Assembly: GCF_003967355.1 (NCBI RefSeq)
Contig: NZ_BIFH01000029.1
Coordinates: forward strand, 1-64,000
Direction of reading: 5' to 3'
Source of the DNA: Embleya hyalina
GTDB lineage: Bacteria > Actinomycetota > Actinomycetes > Streptomycetales > Streptomycetaceae
DNA length: 64,000 nucleotides
Part shown: piece after piece, positions 8,040-16,459 of the stretch
Position numbering within the stretch: the stretch's first letter is position 1
Layout: each line of letters begins with the position of its first letter
Position numbers and translations under genes: made by a program
The notes under the pieces: generated by a model
The model's database searches: none
What the model was told of the DNA's origin: nothing
What the model saw: only the letters and a program-made list of their open reading frames with translations

Positions 8040-8068
8040 GGAGCCCTCGGCCCCCGCCCGGGGGCTCC
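8040..8068. terminator. Weak hairpin between converging genes
   Basis: GGAGCCC (8040-8046) pairs with GGGCTCC (8062-8068) around a 15-bp C-rich loop, in the 58-bp gap between converging map and the Gfo/Idh gene. There is no T-run. A terminator role is plausible but weak. Confidence 0.3.
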
Positions 8069-8083
8069 CGCCCGACCCGGGGC

Positions 8084-9013
8084 CTACCCCACCCGAACCG
8101 TGCGCCCCTCGCGCCGGGACACCACACACGCCTCGGCCACGGCCTGCGCCGCGAGCGCGTCGGCGCCCGGACAGGGGCTGGCGGCGCGACCGGCGGCCAT
8201 CGCCACGAACGCGGCCAGTTCCGCGCGGTAGGCGTCGCCGAAGCGGGCCAGGAAGTCGCCCTCGGTGACGCCGCCGCACGCGTGGGTCCCGGCGGTGCCG
8301 GCCACCTCCAGCCGCACGTCGTAGCCCGGCTCGTGCCGCCGACCCGCGTGCGCGGTACCGAGCGTGCCGTCGGCGAGCCGGAACAGCACCGCCGACACGT
8401 CGACGTCGTCGTGCTCCCGAAACACCGCCGCGCCGCGGTTCGCCCCGATCGCGGTCACCTCGACGATCGGCACACCCGTCACCCACGGCACGATGTCGAA
8501 GTCGTGGATGTGCGTGTCCCGATAGATACCGCCCGAGGTCGGCACGAACGCGGCCGGCGGCGGCCGGCGATCCACGCTCACCGCGTGCACCCGGGTCACC
8601 GTGCCGAGTCCGCCGGCCTCGACCGCCGCCCGCGCCGCGACGTACATCGGGTCGAATCGGCGCTGGAAGCCCACCTGCAGCCCGGCGCCGCGCGCCTCCA
8701 CGTACGCCACCGCCTCGCGCGCGACGATCGGGTCGAGCGCGATCGGCTTCTCGCACAGGATCGGCAACCTCGCGTCCGCCGCCGCCCGCAGCAACTCGAC
8801 GTGCGCCGAGGTCGGCGCGGCGATCACCACGGCGTCCACCGCCGCGAACACCTCGTCGAGCCCGACCGCCGCGACCCCGGCCGCCCGGGCGAACTCCTCG
8901 GCCCGTCCCCGATCCACATCCGCGACCACGACCCGCTCGACCGCCGCGATCCCACCCAACGCCCGGGCGTGAAACCCCCCGATCCGCCCGACCCCGACCA
9001 CTCCGACCCGCAT
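8084..9013 (-). CDS. Gfo/Idh/MocA-family oxidoreductase
   Basis: A 309-residue NAD(P)-dependent dehydrogenase of the glucose-fructose/inositol dehydrogenase family. The Rossmann start is VGVVGVGRIGGFHARAL, followed by the conserved ILCEKPIAL (Lys of the EKP motif) and an HDFD segment within IYRDTHIHDFDIVPW, where the usual active-site His is expected. It resembles inositol 2-dehydrogenases most, but substrate cannot be fixed. ATG at 9013 is chosen because GGAAAGGGA lies 4-5 nt before it; an in-frame start at 9034 has none. No sugar transporter or other pathway gene is adjacent. Confidence 0.85.
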   Translation of the reverse strand: MRVGVVGVGRIGGFHARALGGIAAVERVVVADVDRGRAEEFARAAGVAAVGLDEVFAAVDAVVIAAPTSAHVELLRAAADARLPILCEKPIALDPIVAREAVAYVEARGAGLQVGFQRRFDPMYVAARAAVEAGGLGTVTRVHAVSVDRRPPPAAFVPTSGGIYRDTHIHDFDIVPWVTGVPIVEVTAIGANRGAAVFREHDDVDVSAVLFRLADGTLGTAHAGRRHEPGYDVRLEVAGTAGTHACGGVTEGDFLARFGDAYRAELAAFVAMAAGRAASPCPGADALAAQAVAEACVVSRREGRTVRVG

Positions 9014-9215
9014 ACCGTCCCTTTCCACGCCCACACCAGCGCACCCGCGTCACCCGGCCACCCACGCCGGCCGGGCCGACCCGACCACCAAAACCCAACC
9101 ACACCCGCACCACGCCCACCATCGAGTGACCCCGAACACCACGACCGAGTGGCACCCGCGAACACACCGCCCGCGCTGCCCGAATGACTCGCCCGAATGG
9201 GGTAGTCGTGGAGGA

Positions 9216-9956
9216 ATGACCATCCCCCGCCGCTCGCTCTTCCTGACCATCCCGGCCGCACTGGCCCCCTCCGGCCCGCCCTCGGCGCGGAACGCCGCCG
9301 CCGGCGCCCCGGATTCCGCCGCGACGCCCCCGACCGCCCCGGCCCGAACCGGCGTTGCCCTCCCCGCCGCCATCGGCGCCCGCCTCGCGGCGGAAATCCC
9401 GCCCGAGACCGCCCAGTTGCTGCTGGTCGTCGGCGACGACCGGAACGCGGCCTCCGGCACCGCCTCGTTCTGGACGCGCGAGTCCGACGGCTGGCGGGCC
9501 CGCGACGTGTGGCCCGCGCACAACGGCCGGGAGGGCTGGACGTTCGACCACCACGAGAGCGACCTCCGCTCGCCGATCGGCGTGTACACCCTGACCGACG
9601 CCGGCGGTCTGCGCCCCGATCCCGGCACCCGGCTGTCCTACGACCGCTCCGACGACTTCGCCATCGACGACACCGGCTTCGCCGGCGAGCCCCTTGCCGG
9701 CACCTTCGACCACGTGATCGCGATCGACTACAACCGGGTGCCCGGGACCTCGCCACTGGACCCGGTCCGCCCGCGCGGCGACGCGTTCGGCGGCGACATC
9801 TGGCTGCACATCGACCACGGCGGCGCCACCCACGGCTGCGTGACCCTGCCCCCCGAGGCGCTGGTGTCGCTGCTGCGCGTCCTGGACCCGGCCGCGCACC
9901 CGGTCGCGGTGCTCGGCGACGGCCCGGCGCTGGCCCAGGACGGCCCCGCTTCCTGA
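9216..9956 (+). CDS. Secreted L,D-transpeptidase-like (YkuD) protein
   Basis: A 246-residue protein with an N-terminal export signal (PRRSLF followed by a hydrophobic stretch, possibly a Tat-type signal) and an Ala/Pro-rich linker. The catalytic signature of YkuD-fold transpeptidases is present near the C-terminus: HIDHGGATHGC, with Cys as the nucleophile and the preceding His as partner. SPIGVYTLTDAGG is also typical. Expected to act outside the membrane on peptidoglycan peptides. The start is not firm: GGAGG is only 1 nt before ATG, and an upstream in-frame ATG at 9126 exists. Confidence 0.78.
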   Translation: MTIPRRSLFLTIPAALAPSGPPSARNAAAGAPDSAATPPTAPARTGVALPAAIGARLAAEIPPETAQLLLVVGDDRNAASGTASFWTRESDGWRARDVWPAHNGREGWTFDHHESDLRSPIGVYTLTDAGGLRPDPGTRLSYDRSDDFAIDDTGFAGEPLAGTFDHVIAIDYNRVPGTSPLDPVRPRGDAFGGDIWLHIDHGGATHGCVTLPPEALVSLLRVLDPAAHPVAVLGDGPALAQDGPAS

Positions 9957-9985
9957 CCCCGCGGCAAGGCTCTTACCCTGTCCGG

Positions 9986-10504
9986 GTGACCTCCGCCAAG
10001 CTCCGTCCGCTGCCCGCCGAAGTGATCACCCTGCTGGATCAACTCACCCCCTGCCCCCGCCTGGTCGAACACCTGCGCATCGTGCACGACGTCGCGTGCC
10101 GGCTGTGCGACTGGGTCGCGGCGACCTTCCCGGACCTGGCCTTCGACCGCGACGCGGTGCTGTTCGGCGCCGCCACCCACGACATCGGCAAGACCCTGCA
10201 CCCGGAGGAGTTGTCCGGGCCGGGTTCGTGTCACGAGCAGGCCGGCTACGACCTGCTCACCGCCCAGGGGGTATCCCCGTCCCGGGCCCGCTTCGCCCGC
10301 ACCCACGCGGCCTGGAACCCGAACGATCCGGACGAACTCCTGGTCAGCCTGTCCGACAAGGTCTGGAAGGGAAAACGGGTGGCCGCCCTGGAACAGGACC
10401 TGATCACGCTCCTCGCGGCCGCCTCGGGCCGCCCGGAGTGGGAAATCTTCCAGGCCCTCGACGACTTCGTGACCACGATCGAAACCGACTCGCTCCCGTT
10501 CTGA
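9986..10504 (+). CDS. HD-domain phosphohydrolase-like protein
   Basis: A 172-residue cytoplasmic protein with the metal-binding pattern of HD hydrolases: an upstream His in HLRIVHDVA, the HD doublet in ATHDIGKTL, and a downstream Asp in SLSDKVWKGK. The substrate is unknown. The start is GTG with TACCCT 6 nt upstream and no ribosome site, pointing to a leaderless transcript. It lies 29 bp after the transpeptidase-like gene but appears to have its own promoter. Confidence 0.8.
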   Translation: MTSAKLRPLPAEVITLLDQLTPCPRLVEHLRIVHDVACRLCDWVAATFPDLAFDRDAVLFGAATHDIGKTLHPEELSGPGSCHEQAGYDLLTAQGVSPSRARFARTHAAWNPNDPDELLVSLSDKVWKGKRVAALEQDLITLLAAASGRPEWEIFQALDDFVTTIETDSLPF

Positions 10505-10580
10505 CCCGCCGACCCCGCCCCACCGACCCCACACCCCACCGACACGACGCTCCGCCCCCGCGCAACGCGCCACCCGCCGC

Positions 10581-11324
10581 TCAGCGCGGCAACCGCCGCC
10601 ACAGCGCCCGAGGCAGCACCCGCATCCCGGCGAACACCGGCCGCAGCGTGCCCGGCACCCACACCTCGCCCCGGCCCCGCACCAGCGCCCGCACGGTCGC
10701 GTCCGCCACCTGCTCCGGCGTGCTGGACAGCGGCGCCGGCGACATGCCCCGGGTCATCCGACCCACCACGAACCCGGGCCGGACCAGCAACAGCCGTACC
10801 CCGCTGCCCGCGAGCGCGTCGGCCAGACCGCTCGCGAAGCCGTCCAGACCGGCCTTGGCCGAGCCGTACACGTAGTTCGCGCGCCGCACCCGGACCCCGG
10901 CCACCGACGAGAAGACCACCAACCGGCCGTACCCCTGCGCGCGCAACACGGCGGCGAGGTGGGTCAGCACGCTCACGTGCGCGGTGTAGTCGGTGTGCAC
11001 CACCGCGACCGCGTGCGCCGCGTCGACCTCGGCCCGCCGCTGATCGCCCAGGATGCCGAACGCGGTGACCACGACGTCCAGGGCACCGTGCCGGGCGATC
11101 ACCTCGTCCAACAGCGGCCGATGCGTGGCGAGGTCGTCCGCGTCGAACTCGACCCGGTCCACCCGCCGGGCGCCGGCCTTGAGCAGCCGCGCCTCCTCCT
11201 CGTCGAGGTCGTGACTGCGCCGCGCCGCCAGCACGACGGTTCGCGCCCCGCGGGCGATCAGCCGCTCCGCGACCGCCACCCCGATCTCACTGCGGCCTCC
11301 GAGGACCAAAACGGTTCCACTCAC
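10581..11324 (-). CDS. SDR oxidoreductase resembling DprE2
   Basis: A 247-residue short-chain dehydrogenase. The nucleotide-binding start VLVLGGRSEIGVAVAERL, then FSSVAGVRVRRANYVYGSAK with Ser and the YxxxK pair (Tyr-Gly-Ser-Ala-Lys) as catalytic residues, and VRPGFVVGRMTRGM follow mycobacterial DprE2, the reductase that completes decaprenylphosphoryl-arabinose synthesis from the keto sugar made by DprE1. No dprE1-like oxidase or arabinosyltransferase is in the window, so the substrate here is uncertain. The GTG start at 11324 is the first in frame before the Rossmann motif. Confidence 0.85.
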   Translation of the reverse strand: MSGTVLVLGGRSEIGVAVAERLIARGARTVVLAARRSHDLDEEEARLLKAGARRVDRVEFDADDLATHRPLLDEVIARHGALDVVVTAFGILGDQRRAEVDAAHAVAVVHTDYTAHVSVLTHLAAVLRAQGYGRLVVFSSVAGVRVRRANYVYGSAKAGLDGFASGLADALAGSGVRLLLVRPGFVVGRMTRGMSPAPLSSTPEQVADATVRALVRGRGEVWVPGTLRPVFAGMRVLPRALWRRLPR

Positions 11325-11396
11325 GGGAACAGTCTGCCGGATTCCCGGCCCGGGCCCGCTCCCCGTACTCGGCGCCGACTCAATAGCCTTGTCCGC

Positions 11397-11981
11397 GTGA
11401 CGCCGAACCCGAACCCGAACCAGGCCGCGCGCACCGACCCGGCCCCGGACCCCCGACCCGTCGTGCTGCGCGGAGCCGAGGCCGCCGCGTCCGCGGTCGA
11501 ACCGCTGCGGGCGATCCTGGCCGAGCTGATCCGCGACGGCGCCGCACTCGGCTGGGTGAATCCGCCGGACCTCGCCGAGGTGCGCGACCTGCTCGGCGGC
11601 CTCGCCGAGGCGCAGCGGTCGGGCGACGCCGCGCTGCGGTTCGCGTACATGGGCGAGGAACTGCTCGGGTTCGGCTACTGGCGGCGCTACACCCGGCCGA
11701 CCCATCGGCCCAACGCCGACCTGGAGAAGCTCGCGGTGGCACTGCCCGCGCACGGTCGCGGCATCGGCCGGCTGCTCACCCGGGCGTTGCTCGACGACGC
11801 GCGGGCCGCGGCGGTCGAGATCCTCACCCTCGACGCCCGGGGCGACAACGTCGGCGCGCTGCGTCTGTATCGCTCGCTCGGCTTCGTCGAGTACGGCCGG
11901 CTGCACGACTTCGTCGCGGTCGGCGCGCGCCGCTACGACAAGTACTTCTACTCGATCGACCTGCGCGCCCCCGTCGCGTGA
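11397..11981 (+). CDS. GNAT-family N-acetyltransferase
   Basis: A 194-residue protein with a GNAT fold: the acetyl-CoA loop region LAVALPAHGRGIGRLLTRAL (R/QxxGxG/A type) and the closing NVGALRLYRSLGFVEYGRL are clear. The first 40 residues are variable. GTG start with TAGCCT 7 nt upstream and no ribosome site suggests leaderless transcription. Its stop overlaps the next gene's GTG by 4 bp (GTGA), so the two are translationally coupled. The acceptor substrate is unknown. Confidence 0.87.
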   Translation: MTPNPNPNQAARTDPAPDPRPVVLRGAEAAASAVEPLRAILAELIRDGAALGWVNPPDLAEVRDLLGGLAEAQRSGDAALRFAYMGEELLGFGYWRRYTRPTHRPNADLEKLAVALPAHGRGIGRLLTRALLDDARAAAVEILTLDARGDNVGALRLYRSLGFVEYGRLHDFVAVGARRYDKYFYSIDLRAPVA

Positions 11982-13069
11982 TCGGCCGCCGACGGGGCCG
12001 CCGGGCCGAGATGAGCGCGGAACCGGGCCACCCGCGTCCGCAACCACCACCCGCCACGCCCACGACGGTGCCGGACGTCGCGGCGCCGCTGCGCGCGGAC
12101 GAGCCGGCGGCGGCCTGGGTCGCGGCGTTGACCGGGGCCGAGGTCGACACCCGGATCGAAGTCGAGCTGCCGGCCGGCGACCGGCTCGCCGCGGTGCTCC
12201 TGGACCTGTCCGTCCCGCACGAGGACGTCAACGAACTGCTGTCCGCCCGGTCCGCGCTGCTCGCCGATCCGGTGCTGCGCGAGTTGTTCGAGCGGGCCGT
12301 CCGGGTGCTGGTGGCCGACATGGGCACGCCGACGCGGCGCCGCCCCGTCCCGCCGCTGCCGGCCGGGACGGGCGCGGCGGGCCGGTGGTTCCACGTGTAC
12401 GTGTACATCGCCGCGCGTCCGCACGTACTGGCCTACCACCACGGACTCGGCATCCCGCCCGAGGTGTCCCGCCGCACTCTCGCCGACCTGGGCCGGCACA
12501 TGGCGCTGCATCGGCGCGGGCACGGCTCCGGTGGGCTGAGCGCGCGGCATTGGCCCGGCTACCACTTCCGCGGCGAGCTGTACCAGCTCGGCCGGTTCCA
12601 GTTCCAGCGTTCGACGATGCGCGATCGGGCGGCGGCGAGCGCCACGGCGCTCGGGCTCGACCACGGGCCCGAGGATCCCGCGCTGGAGCTGCACATCCCG
12701 GATTTCCTCGGCCCGATGTCCCCGGCGACGTGCGACGAGTCGTTGGACCTCGCCCGCGCGTTCTTCCCGCGTCACTACCCGGGGGAGCACTACGCGGTCG
12801 CGGTGTGCGGTTCGTGGCTGCTCGACCCGCAGTTGCGCGACTATCTGCCGCCCGAGTCCAACATCATCCGCTTCCAACGCCGCTTCCACCTCTACCACGA
12901 CCCGACCGGACCGCTCCCGGAGGACACCGCGCCGATCGGCTTCGTCTTCGGCGATCCCGGCCTGCCCGTGGCGTCCCTGCCCCGGGACACGTCCCTGCAA
13001 CGCGCGATCGGCGACCACCTGCGCGCCGGCCGGCACTGGCACGTACGCACCGGCTGGTTCGAGCTGTGA
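11978..13069 (+). CDS. Acyltransferase-domain protein, uncharacterised
   Basis: A 363-residue soluble protein starting GTG within the stop codon of the GNAT gene. It has the layout of a two-part family annotated in actinomycetes as acyltransferase-domain proteins with a GNAT-like C-terminal half: an N-terminal helical part (residues about 35-130) and a conserved-looking core with HRRGHGSGGLSARHW, FRGELYQLGRFQFQR, LELHIPDFLGPM and a late AVCGSWLLDPQL. His- and Trp-containing motifs suggest an enzyme. Coupling to a GNAT protein suggests related substrates. I recall this family only by pattern, so the assignment is moderate. Confidence 0.65.
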   Translation: MIGRRRGRRAEMSAEPGHPRPQPPPATPTTVPDVAAPLRADEPAAAWVAALTGAEVDTRIEVELPAGDRLAAVLLDLSVPHEDVNELLSARSALLADPVLRELFERAVRVLVADMGTPTRRRPVPPLPAGTGAAGRWFHVYVYIAARPHVLAYHHGLGIPPEVSRRTLADLGRHMALHRRGHGSGGLSARHWPGYHFRGELYQLGRFQFQRSTMRDRAAASATALGLDHGPEDPALELHIPDFLGPMSPATCDESLDLARAFFPRHYPGEHYAVAVCGSWLLDPQLRDYLPPESNIIRFQRRFHLYHDPTGPLPEDTAPIGFVFGDPGLPVASLPRDTSLQRAIGDHLRAGRHWHVRTGWFEL

Positions 13070-13129
13070 ACCGTCGCGCCCGGAAAAATCCGCCGGCGGG
13101 CGACCCGCCTTTCGGGTGAGGATGCCGGG

Positions 13130-13933
13130 ATGAGGGACGATCTTCGACGTCGCTTCGCGGCGTACACCCGGGAACCGGTCACCGACGGCATGTCCGGGGC
13201 GGGGGTGTACCGGCTGCGCGGCCGTGGCGGCGAGGAGCTGTATCTCAAGATCGGCACGGCCAACGAGCACCCGGACTCCGGCTTCCACGTGTCCGCCGAG
13301 GTGGCCCGCGGCATCTGGGCGGCGAAACAGGGGCTGCCGGTCGCCGAGATCCTGGACCACGACGTGGACGACGCCGGCGGTTGGCTGCTCACCCGGGCCG
13401 TGCCCGGCCGCTCGGCCGCCGACGCGTGGCCGGCCGAGCAGCGCGACGCGGTCGTGGACGCGCTCGCCGACCTGGCCCGCGACCTGCACCGACTGCCCGT
13501 CGCCGACTGCCCGTTCGACCGCGGACTCGCGGTCACCGTGCCGGCCGCCGAGCAGGCCATCGCGGCCGGCCTGGTCGATCTCGACGACCTGGACGAGGAA
13601 CGGGCGGGCCGCACCGGTCCCGAACTCCTCGCCGAGTTGCTCGCGACCGTCCCGCCCACCGAGGACCTCGTGGTCGGCCACGGCGACTACTGCCCGCCCA
13701 ATGTGCTCCTCGACCCGGACACCGCGCGGGTGACCGGCCTGATCGACCTCGGCCGCCTGGGTCGCACCGACCGGCACGCCGACCCGGCCCTGCTCACCCG
13801 CAGCCTCCTCGACGACGACCACGGCCGGTACTCCGCCGAGCACGCGGCCCGCTTCCTCGCCCGCTACGACCCCGACGGCACCCTCGACCCACGACGGTTG
13901 CGGTTCTACCGCCTGCTCGACGAGTTCTGCTGA
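13130..13933 (+). CDS. APH(3')-type aminoglycoside phosphotransferase
   Basis: A 267-residue kinase of the APH(3') subgroup, which phosphorylates the 3'-hydroxyl of kanamycin-type aminoglycosides. Lys40 (LYLKIG) is the ATP-binding lysine, the catalytic loop is HGDYCPPN with Asp186 and Asn191, and GLIDLGRLGRTDRHADPALL carries the Mg-binding Asp. The last residues FYRLLDEFC match the family's characteristic end (FYRLLDEFF in known enzymes). Length fits the family exactly. Whether it confers resistance is not shown. It stands alone, 60 bp after the acyltransferase gene. Confidence 0.88.
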   Translation: MRDDLRRRFAAYTREPVTDGMSGAGVYRLRGRGGEELYLKIGTANEHPDSGFHVSAEVARGIWAAKQGLPVAEILDHDVDDAGGWLLTRAVPGRSAADAWPAEQRDAVVDALADLARDLHRLPVADCPFDRGLAVTVPAAEQAIAAGLVDLDDLDEERAGRTGPELLAELLATVPPTEDLVVGHGDYCPPNVLLDPDTARVTGLIDLGRLGRTDRHADPALLTRSLLDDDHGRYSAEHAARFLARYDPDGTLDPRRLRFYRLLDEFC

Positions 13934-13949
13934 TCCCGACCCCGGCCGC

Positions 13950-14510
13950 TCAGCCTTCGGCGCCGACCCGGAACAGCGCGGCCAGGCGCGGCAGGCGTCG
14001 GCGCATCTCCGCGTCGTCGTCGAAGTCGAAGTCCTCCCCCGCCGGATACGGCCCGACGCCGCCGGCGCGGGTCGGGGGCCGCAGCGCCCACGCCCGGTCG
14101 AACGCCTCCTCGTCACCGGTCAGTCGCTCGAACGCCCCCATGGCGCAGTAGTTGGCGTCCTCGTCGAAGATCGCCTCGTCGCCCCCGGCGCGCGCCTCGG
14201 CGAGCACGACGGGGAGCCCGGCCAGGCCGTCCGGATCGCGCGACGCGTCCTCGTACGCCTCCCGTCCCAGGGCGATCAGTCCCGCACGGAAGTCCATGAA
14301 GGCGTCGTCGGAGCAGCCGCCCCCGATCAGGTGGGCCGCGGCCCACAGATCCCATCGGTAGAGCGCGTCGCGCGCCTCGTGAAAGCGATCGTCGTAGTCG
14401 AGGATCCGCTCCGGCGGGTGCGCGGCGAGTATGTCGACCAGCGCCGGCGCGTACGGCCCGTCGGCGGCGCGAGCGGCCTCCACCAGAGCCCAAAAGTCGT
14501 CCATGTCCAT
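13950..14510 (-). CDS. DUF4240-domain protein
   Basis: A 186-residue acidic cytoplasmic protein. The opening MDDFWALVEAAR and the following DALYRWDLWAAAHLIGGGCS, then DFRAGLIALGREAYEDA are the pattern of DUF4240 proteins, which are widespread in actinomycetes and of unknown function. ATG at 14510 and ATG at 14504 are both possible starts. It converges with the APH(3') gene, 16 bp apart. Confidence 0.75.
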   Translation of the reverse strand: MDMDDFWALVEAARAADGPYAPALVDILAAHPPERILDYDDRFHEARDALYRWDLWAAAHLIGGGCSDDAFMDFRAGLIALGREAYEDASRDPDGLAGLPVVLAEARAGGDEAIFDEDANYCAMGAFERLTGDEEAFDRAWALRPPTRAGGVGPYPAGEDFDFDDDAEMRRRLPRLAALFRVGAEG

Positions 14511-14540
14511 GGCACGGCACCATGGCCGACGGAACCGACA

Positions 14541-15173
14541 TCAGGTGGCGCCGTCGGGCGTGGCGGCCGGGTCGTCCCGTACGAAGACCCCGGCGCGCGC
14601 CGCCGCCTCCGCCGCGTCGGCCGCGCGTCGTGCCTGTCCGGCGTCGACCGGCTCGCGCGTGATGAACAGCCGGTAGTACAGCGCGCCGACGGCCGTGCGC
14701 ACCACCTCGCCCGCATCGGTGCCCACCGGCAACTCCCCGCGCCCGACCGCCCGTTGTACCACCACCTCGGCCTGGGCGAGCCGACCGACCAAAAAGCCGT
14801 GCAGCGCCGCGCCCGTGGTCGGATCCCGTACTGCCGCCCCCACGAGCGCCCGTGCGATCGGCCCGCGCCCGGGGTCCTCGAAACCCGACACCACCATCGC
14901 GGTGATCGCCCGCAGATCGTCCCGGAGCACACCGGTGTCGGGCAGCGGCCACGGCTCCTCCGCCGCGAGGTCGAGCGCGTCGGCGGCCAGCCCGGCCGCG
15001 TTGCGCCAGCGCCGGTACACCGTCGTCTTGTGCACGCCCGAGCGCACGGCGACCGCCTCCACGGTCAGCCCGTCGAAGCCCTTGTCCGCCAACTCGGCCA
15101 GCGTCGCCCGCCGCACCGCGTCCCGGGTCCGCGCGGTGCGCCCCCCGGGCCGCGCCTCACCCACACCACTCAC
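14541..15173 (-). CDS. TetR-family repressor next to streptogramin lyase
   Basis: A 210-residue regulator. The helix-turn-helix is LAELADKGFDGLTVEAVAVR then SGVHKTTVYRRWRNAAGLAA, a TetR subgroup with the YRRW signature. The C-terminal domain includes GPIARALVGAAVRDPTTGAA. GTG at 15173 is taken as start; another GTG lies 12 bp downstream. It is divergent from the streptogramin B lyase gene, and the gap holds two 13-bp GCAA-N5-TTGC palindromes, suggesting it represses the lyase and itself and is released by a drug ligand (inferred). Confidence 0.88.
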   Translation of the reverse strand: MSGVGEARPGGRTARTRDAVRRATLAELADKGFDGLTVEAVAVRSGVHKTTVYRRWRNAAGLAADALDLAAEEPWPLPDTGVLRDDLRAITAMVVSGFEDPGRGPIARALVGAAVRDPTTGAALHGFLVGRLAQAEVVVQRAVGRGELPVGTDAGEVVRTAVGALYYRLFITREPVDAGQARRAADAAEAAARAGVFVRDDPAATPDGAT

Positions 15174-15187
15174 CCGACACCCCGAAA

Positions 15188-15200
15188 GCAACCCGATTGC
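15188..15200. promoter_or_regulatory. TetR operator candidate, 13 bp (site 1)
   Basis: GCAACCCGATTGC has arms GCAA/TTGC around a 5-bp centre, 15 bp upstream of the TetR start. It shares its arms and length with the better palindrome at 15236-15248. Confidence 0.45.
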
Positions 15201-15235
15201 ATGAGCGATCCCCTGTCCGCCATACTCATTCTAAC

Positions 15236-15248
15236 GCAACATTGTTGC
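15236..15248. promoter_or_regulatory. TetR operator candidate, 13 bp (site 2)
   Basis: GCAACATTGTTGC is a perfect palindrome (GCAACA-T-TGTTGC) in an unusually AT-rich patch (CATTCTAACGCAACATTG) midway between the divergent TetR and lyase genes. The site overlaps the probable promoter of one or both genes. Confidence 0.7.
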
Positions 15249-15316
15249 ATTTACTCACCCACAAACACTCGCCCACCCACACCCGCCCGCGTCGCCCCGA
15301 ACGAGAGAAGGCCCGG

Positions 15317-16210
15317 ATGACCACCCCCACCGCGACCACCGGATTCCCGGTCGCCGACCGCGAGTCCGGCCCGTACTCGATCGCCGTCGGCCCGGACGGC
15401 GCACTGTGGTTCACCCTGGTGCACGCCGGTCGCGTCGGCCGACTGGACCCCGCCTCCGGGCAGACCACGATCCACGATCTCGGCGACCCGTCCTGCGGCC
15501 CGACCGTGCTGGTCGCGGGCCCCGACGACGCGCTGTGGTTCACCGAGTACAGGGCCCACCGCATCGGCCGGATCGACCCGACCGGCACGGTGACCCACTT
15601 CGACCTGCCCACCGCCGATTCCGGGCCGTACGGGATCACCCGCGGCCCCGACGGCGCTCTCTGGTTCACCGAGACCGCCGCGAACCGCATCGGCCGGATC
15701 GATCCGGTCGGCGCGGTCACCACGTTCGACCTGCCGGTCCCGGCCGCGTTCCCGTCGGCGATCACCACCGGCGCCGACGGCGCGCTGTGGTTCACCCTCA
15801 ACGCGGCGAACGCGCTCGGTCGGATCACCACGACCGGCGCGGTGACCGTGTACCCGCTGCCCACTCCGGGCGCGGCCCCGGTCGGGATCACGGCCGGCCC
15901 CGACGGCTCCGTGTGGTTCGCCGAGATCGGCGCGGGCGCGATCGGTCGCCGCGCGGCGTCCGGCGAGTTCACCGAATTCCCGCTGCCGGACCGGGAGTCT
16001 CGCCCGCACGCGGTGGCGCTGGACGCGACCGGCCACTGCTGGTTCACCGAATGGGCCACGAACCGGGTCGGCCGACTCGCCCGGGAGGGCACTCTGACGG
16101 AGTACGACTTGCCCGGAGTCGCCGCCGAACCGCACGGCCTCACCCAGGGCCCCGACGGCGCGATCTGGGTCGCCCAGGAAATCGGCGCACTGGCCCGCGT
16201 CGAACCCTGA
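15317..16210 (+). CDS. vgb: Virginiamycin B (streptogramin B) lyase
   Basis: A 297-residue seven-bladed beta-propeller that linearises type B streptogramins by a Mg-dependent elimination. The repeated blade motif GPDGALWFTE...IGRIDP occurs throughout. Residues known to matter in the staphylococcal enzyme have counterparts: Tyr20 (GPYSI), a His in RPHAVALD, and Glu and His in AEPHGLTQG, followed 15 residues later by a Glu in VAQEIG. Length is that of the family (about 299). ATG at 15317 is preceded by GAGAAGG at good spacing. The divergent TetR gene and palindromes suggest inducible resistance, though lyase homologues in soil actinomycetes may have other substrates. Confidence 0.9.
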   Translation: MTTPTATTGFPVADRESGPYSIAVGPDGALWFTLVHAGRVGRLDPASGQTTIHDLGDPSCGPTVLVAGPDDALWFTEYRAHRIGRIDPTGTVTHFDLPTADSGPYGITRGPDGALWFTETAANRIGRIDPVGAVTTFDLPVPAAFPSAITTGADGALWFTLNAANALGRITTTGAVTVYPLPTPGAAPVGITAGPDGSVWFAEIGAGAIGRRAASGEFTEFPLPDRESRPHAVALDATGHCWFTEWATNRVGRLAREGTLTEYDLPGVAAEPHGLTQGPDGAIWVAQEIGALARVEP

Positions 16211-16459
16211 GTCGTCCGAATAACCGCTGGTGAACGCCGATTCGCCGGCCCGAATCGCCGACCGACCCCGGATTCGACCCATCGGCGAACACTCCCCCGC
16301 GCGCCCCCCGAACGCGCCCGCGCGCACCACACGCACGCACAAGGAACGCCGGTCGACACCAATTGCGAAATGGTGCAAAGCTCGACAAAAAGTGCCTATG
16401 GTCGTGCCACGGGGGCGTCGTCGAGCCCGGCGATTGAAGTCACGACGAGGGAGCACCCG
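16211..16459. other. Leader/promoter region of the small-peptide operon
   Basis: A 249-bp gap. Its right half (16360-16400) is strikingly AT-rich for this genome, including AATTGCGAAATGG and CGACAAAAAG, and contains a TATGGT hexamer at 16397-16402 that could be a -10 element, 60 bp before the peptide gene. A TTGC-N8-GCAA inverted pair lies at 16363-16378. No clear -35 at standard spacing was found. Confidence 0.35.

Noticed and set aside
9986-10504. Toxin-antitoxin or dNTPase defence role for the HD protein
   Set aside because: Only the generic HD ligand pattern is visible; no partner gene or extended dNTPase motifs.
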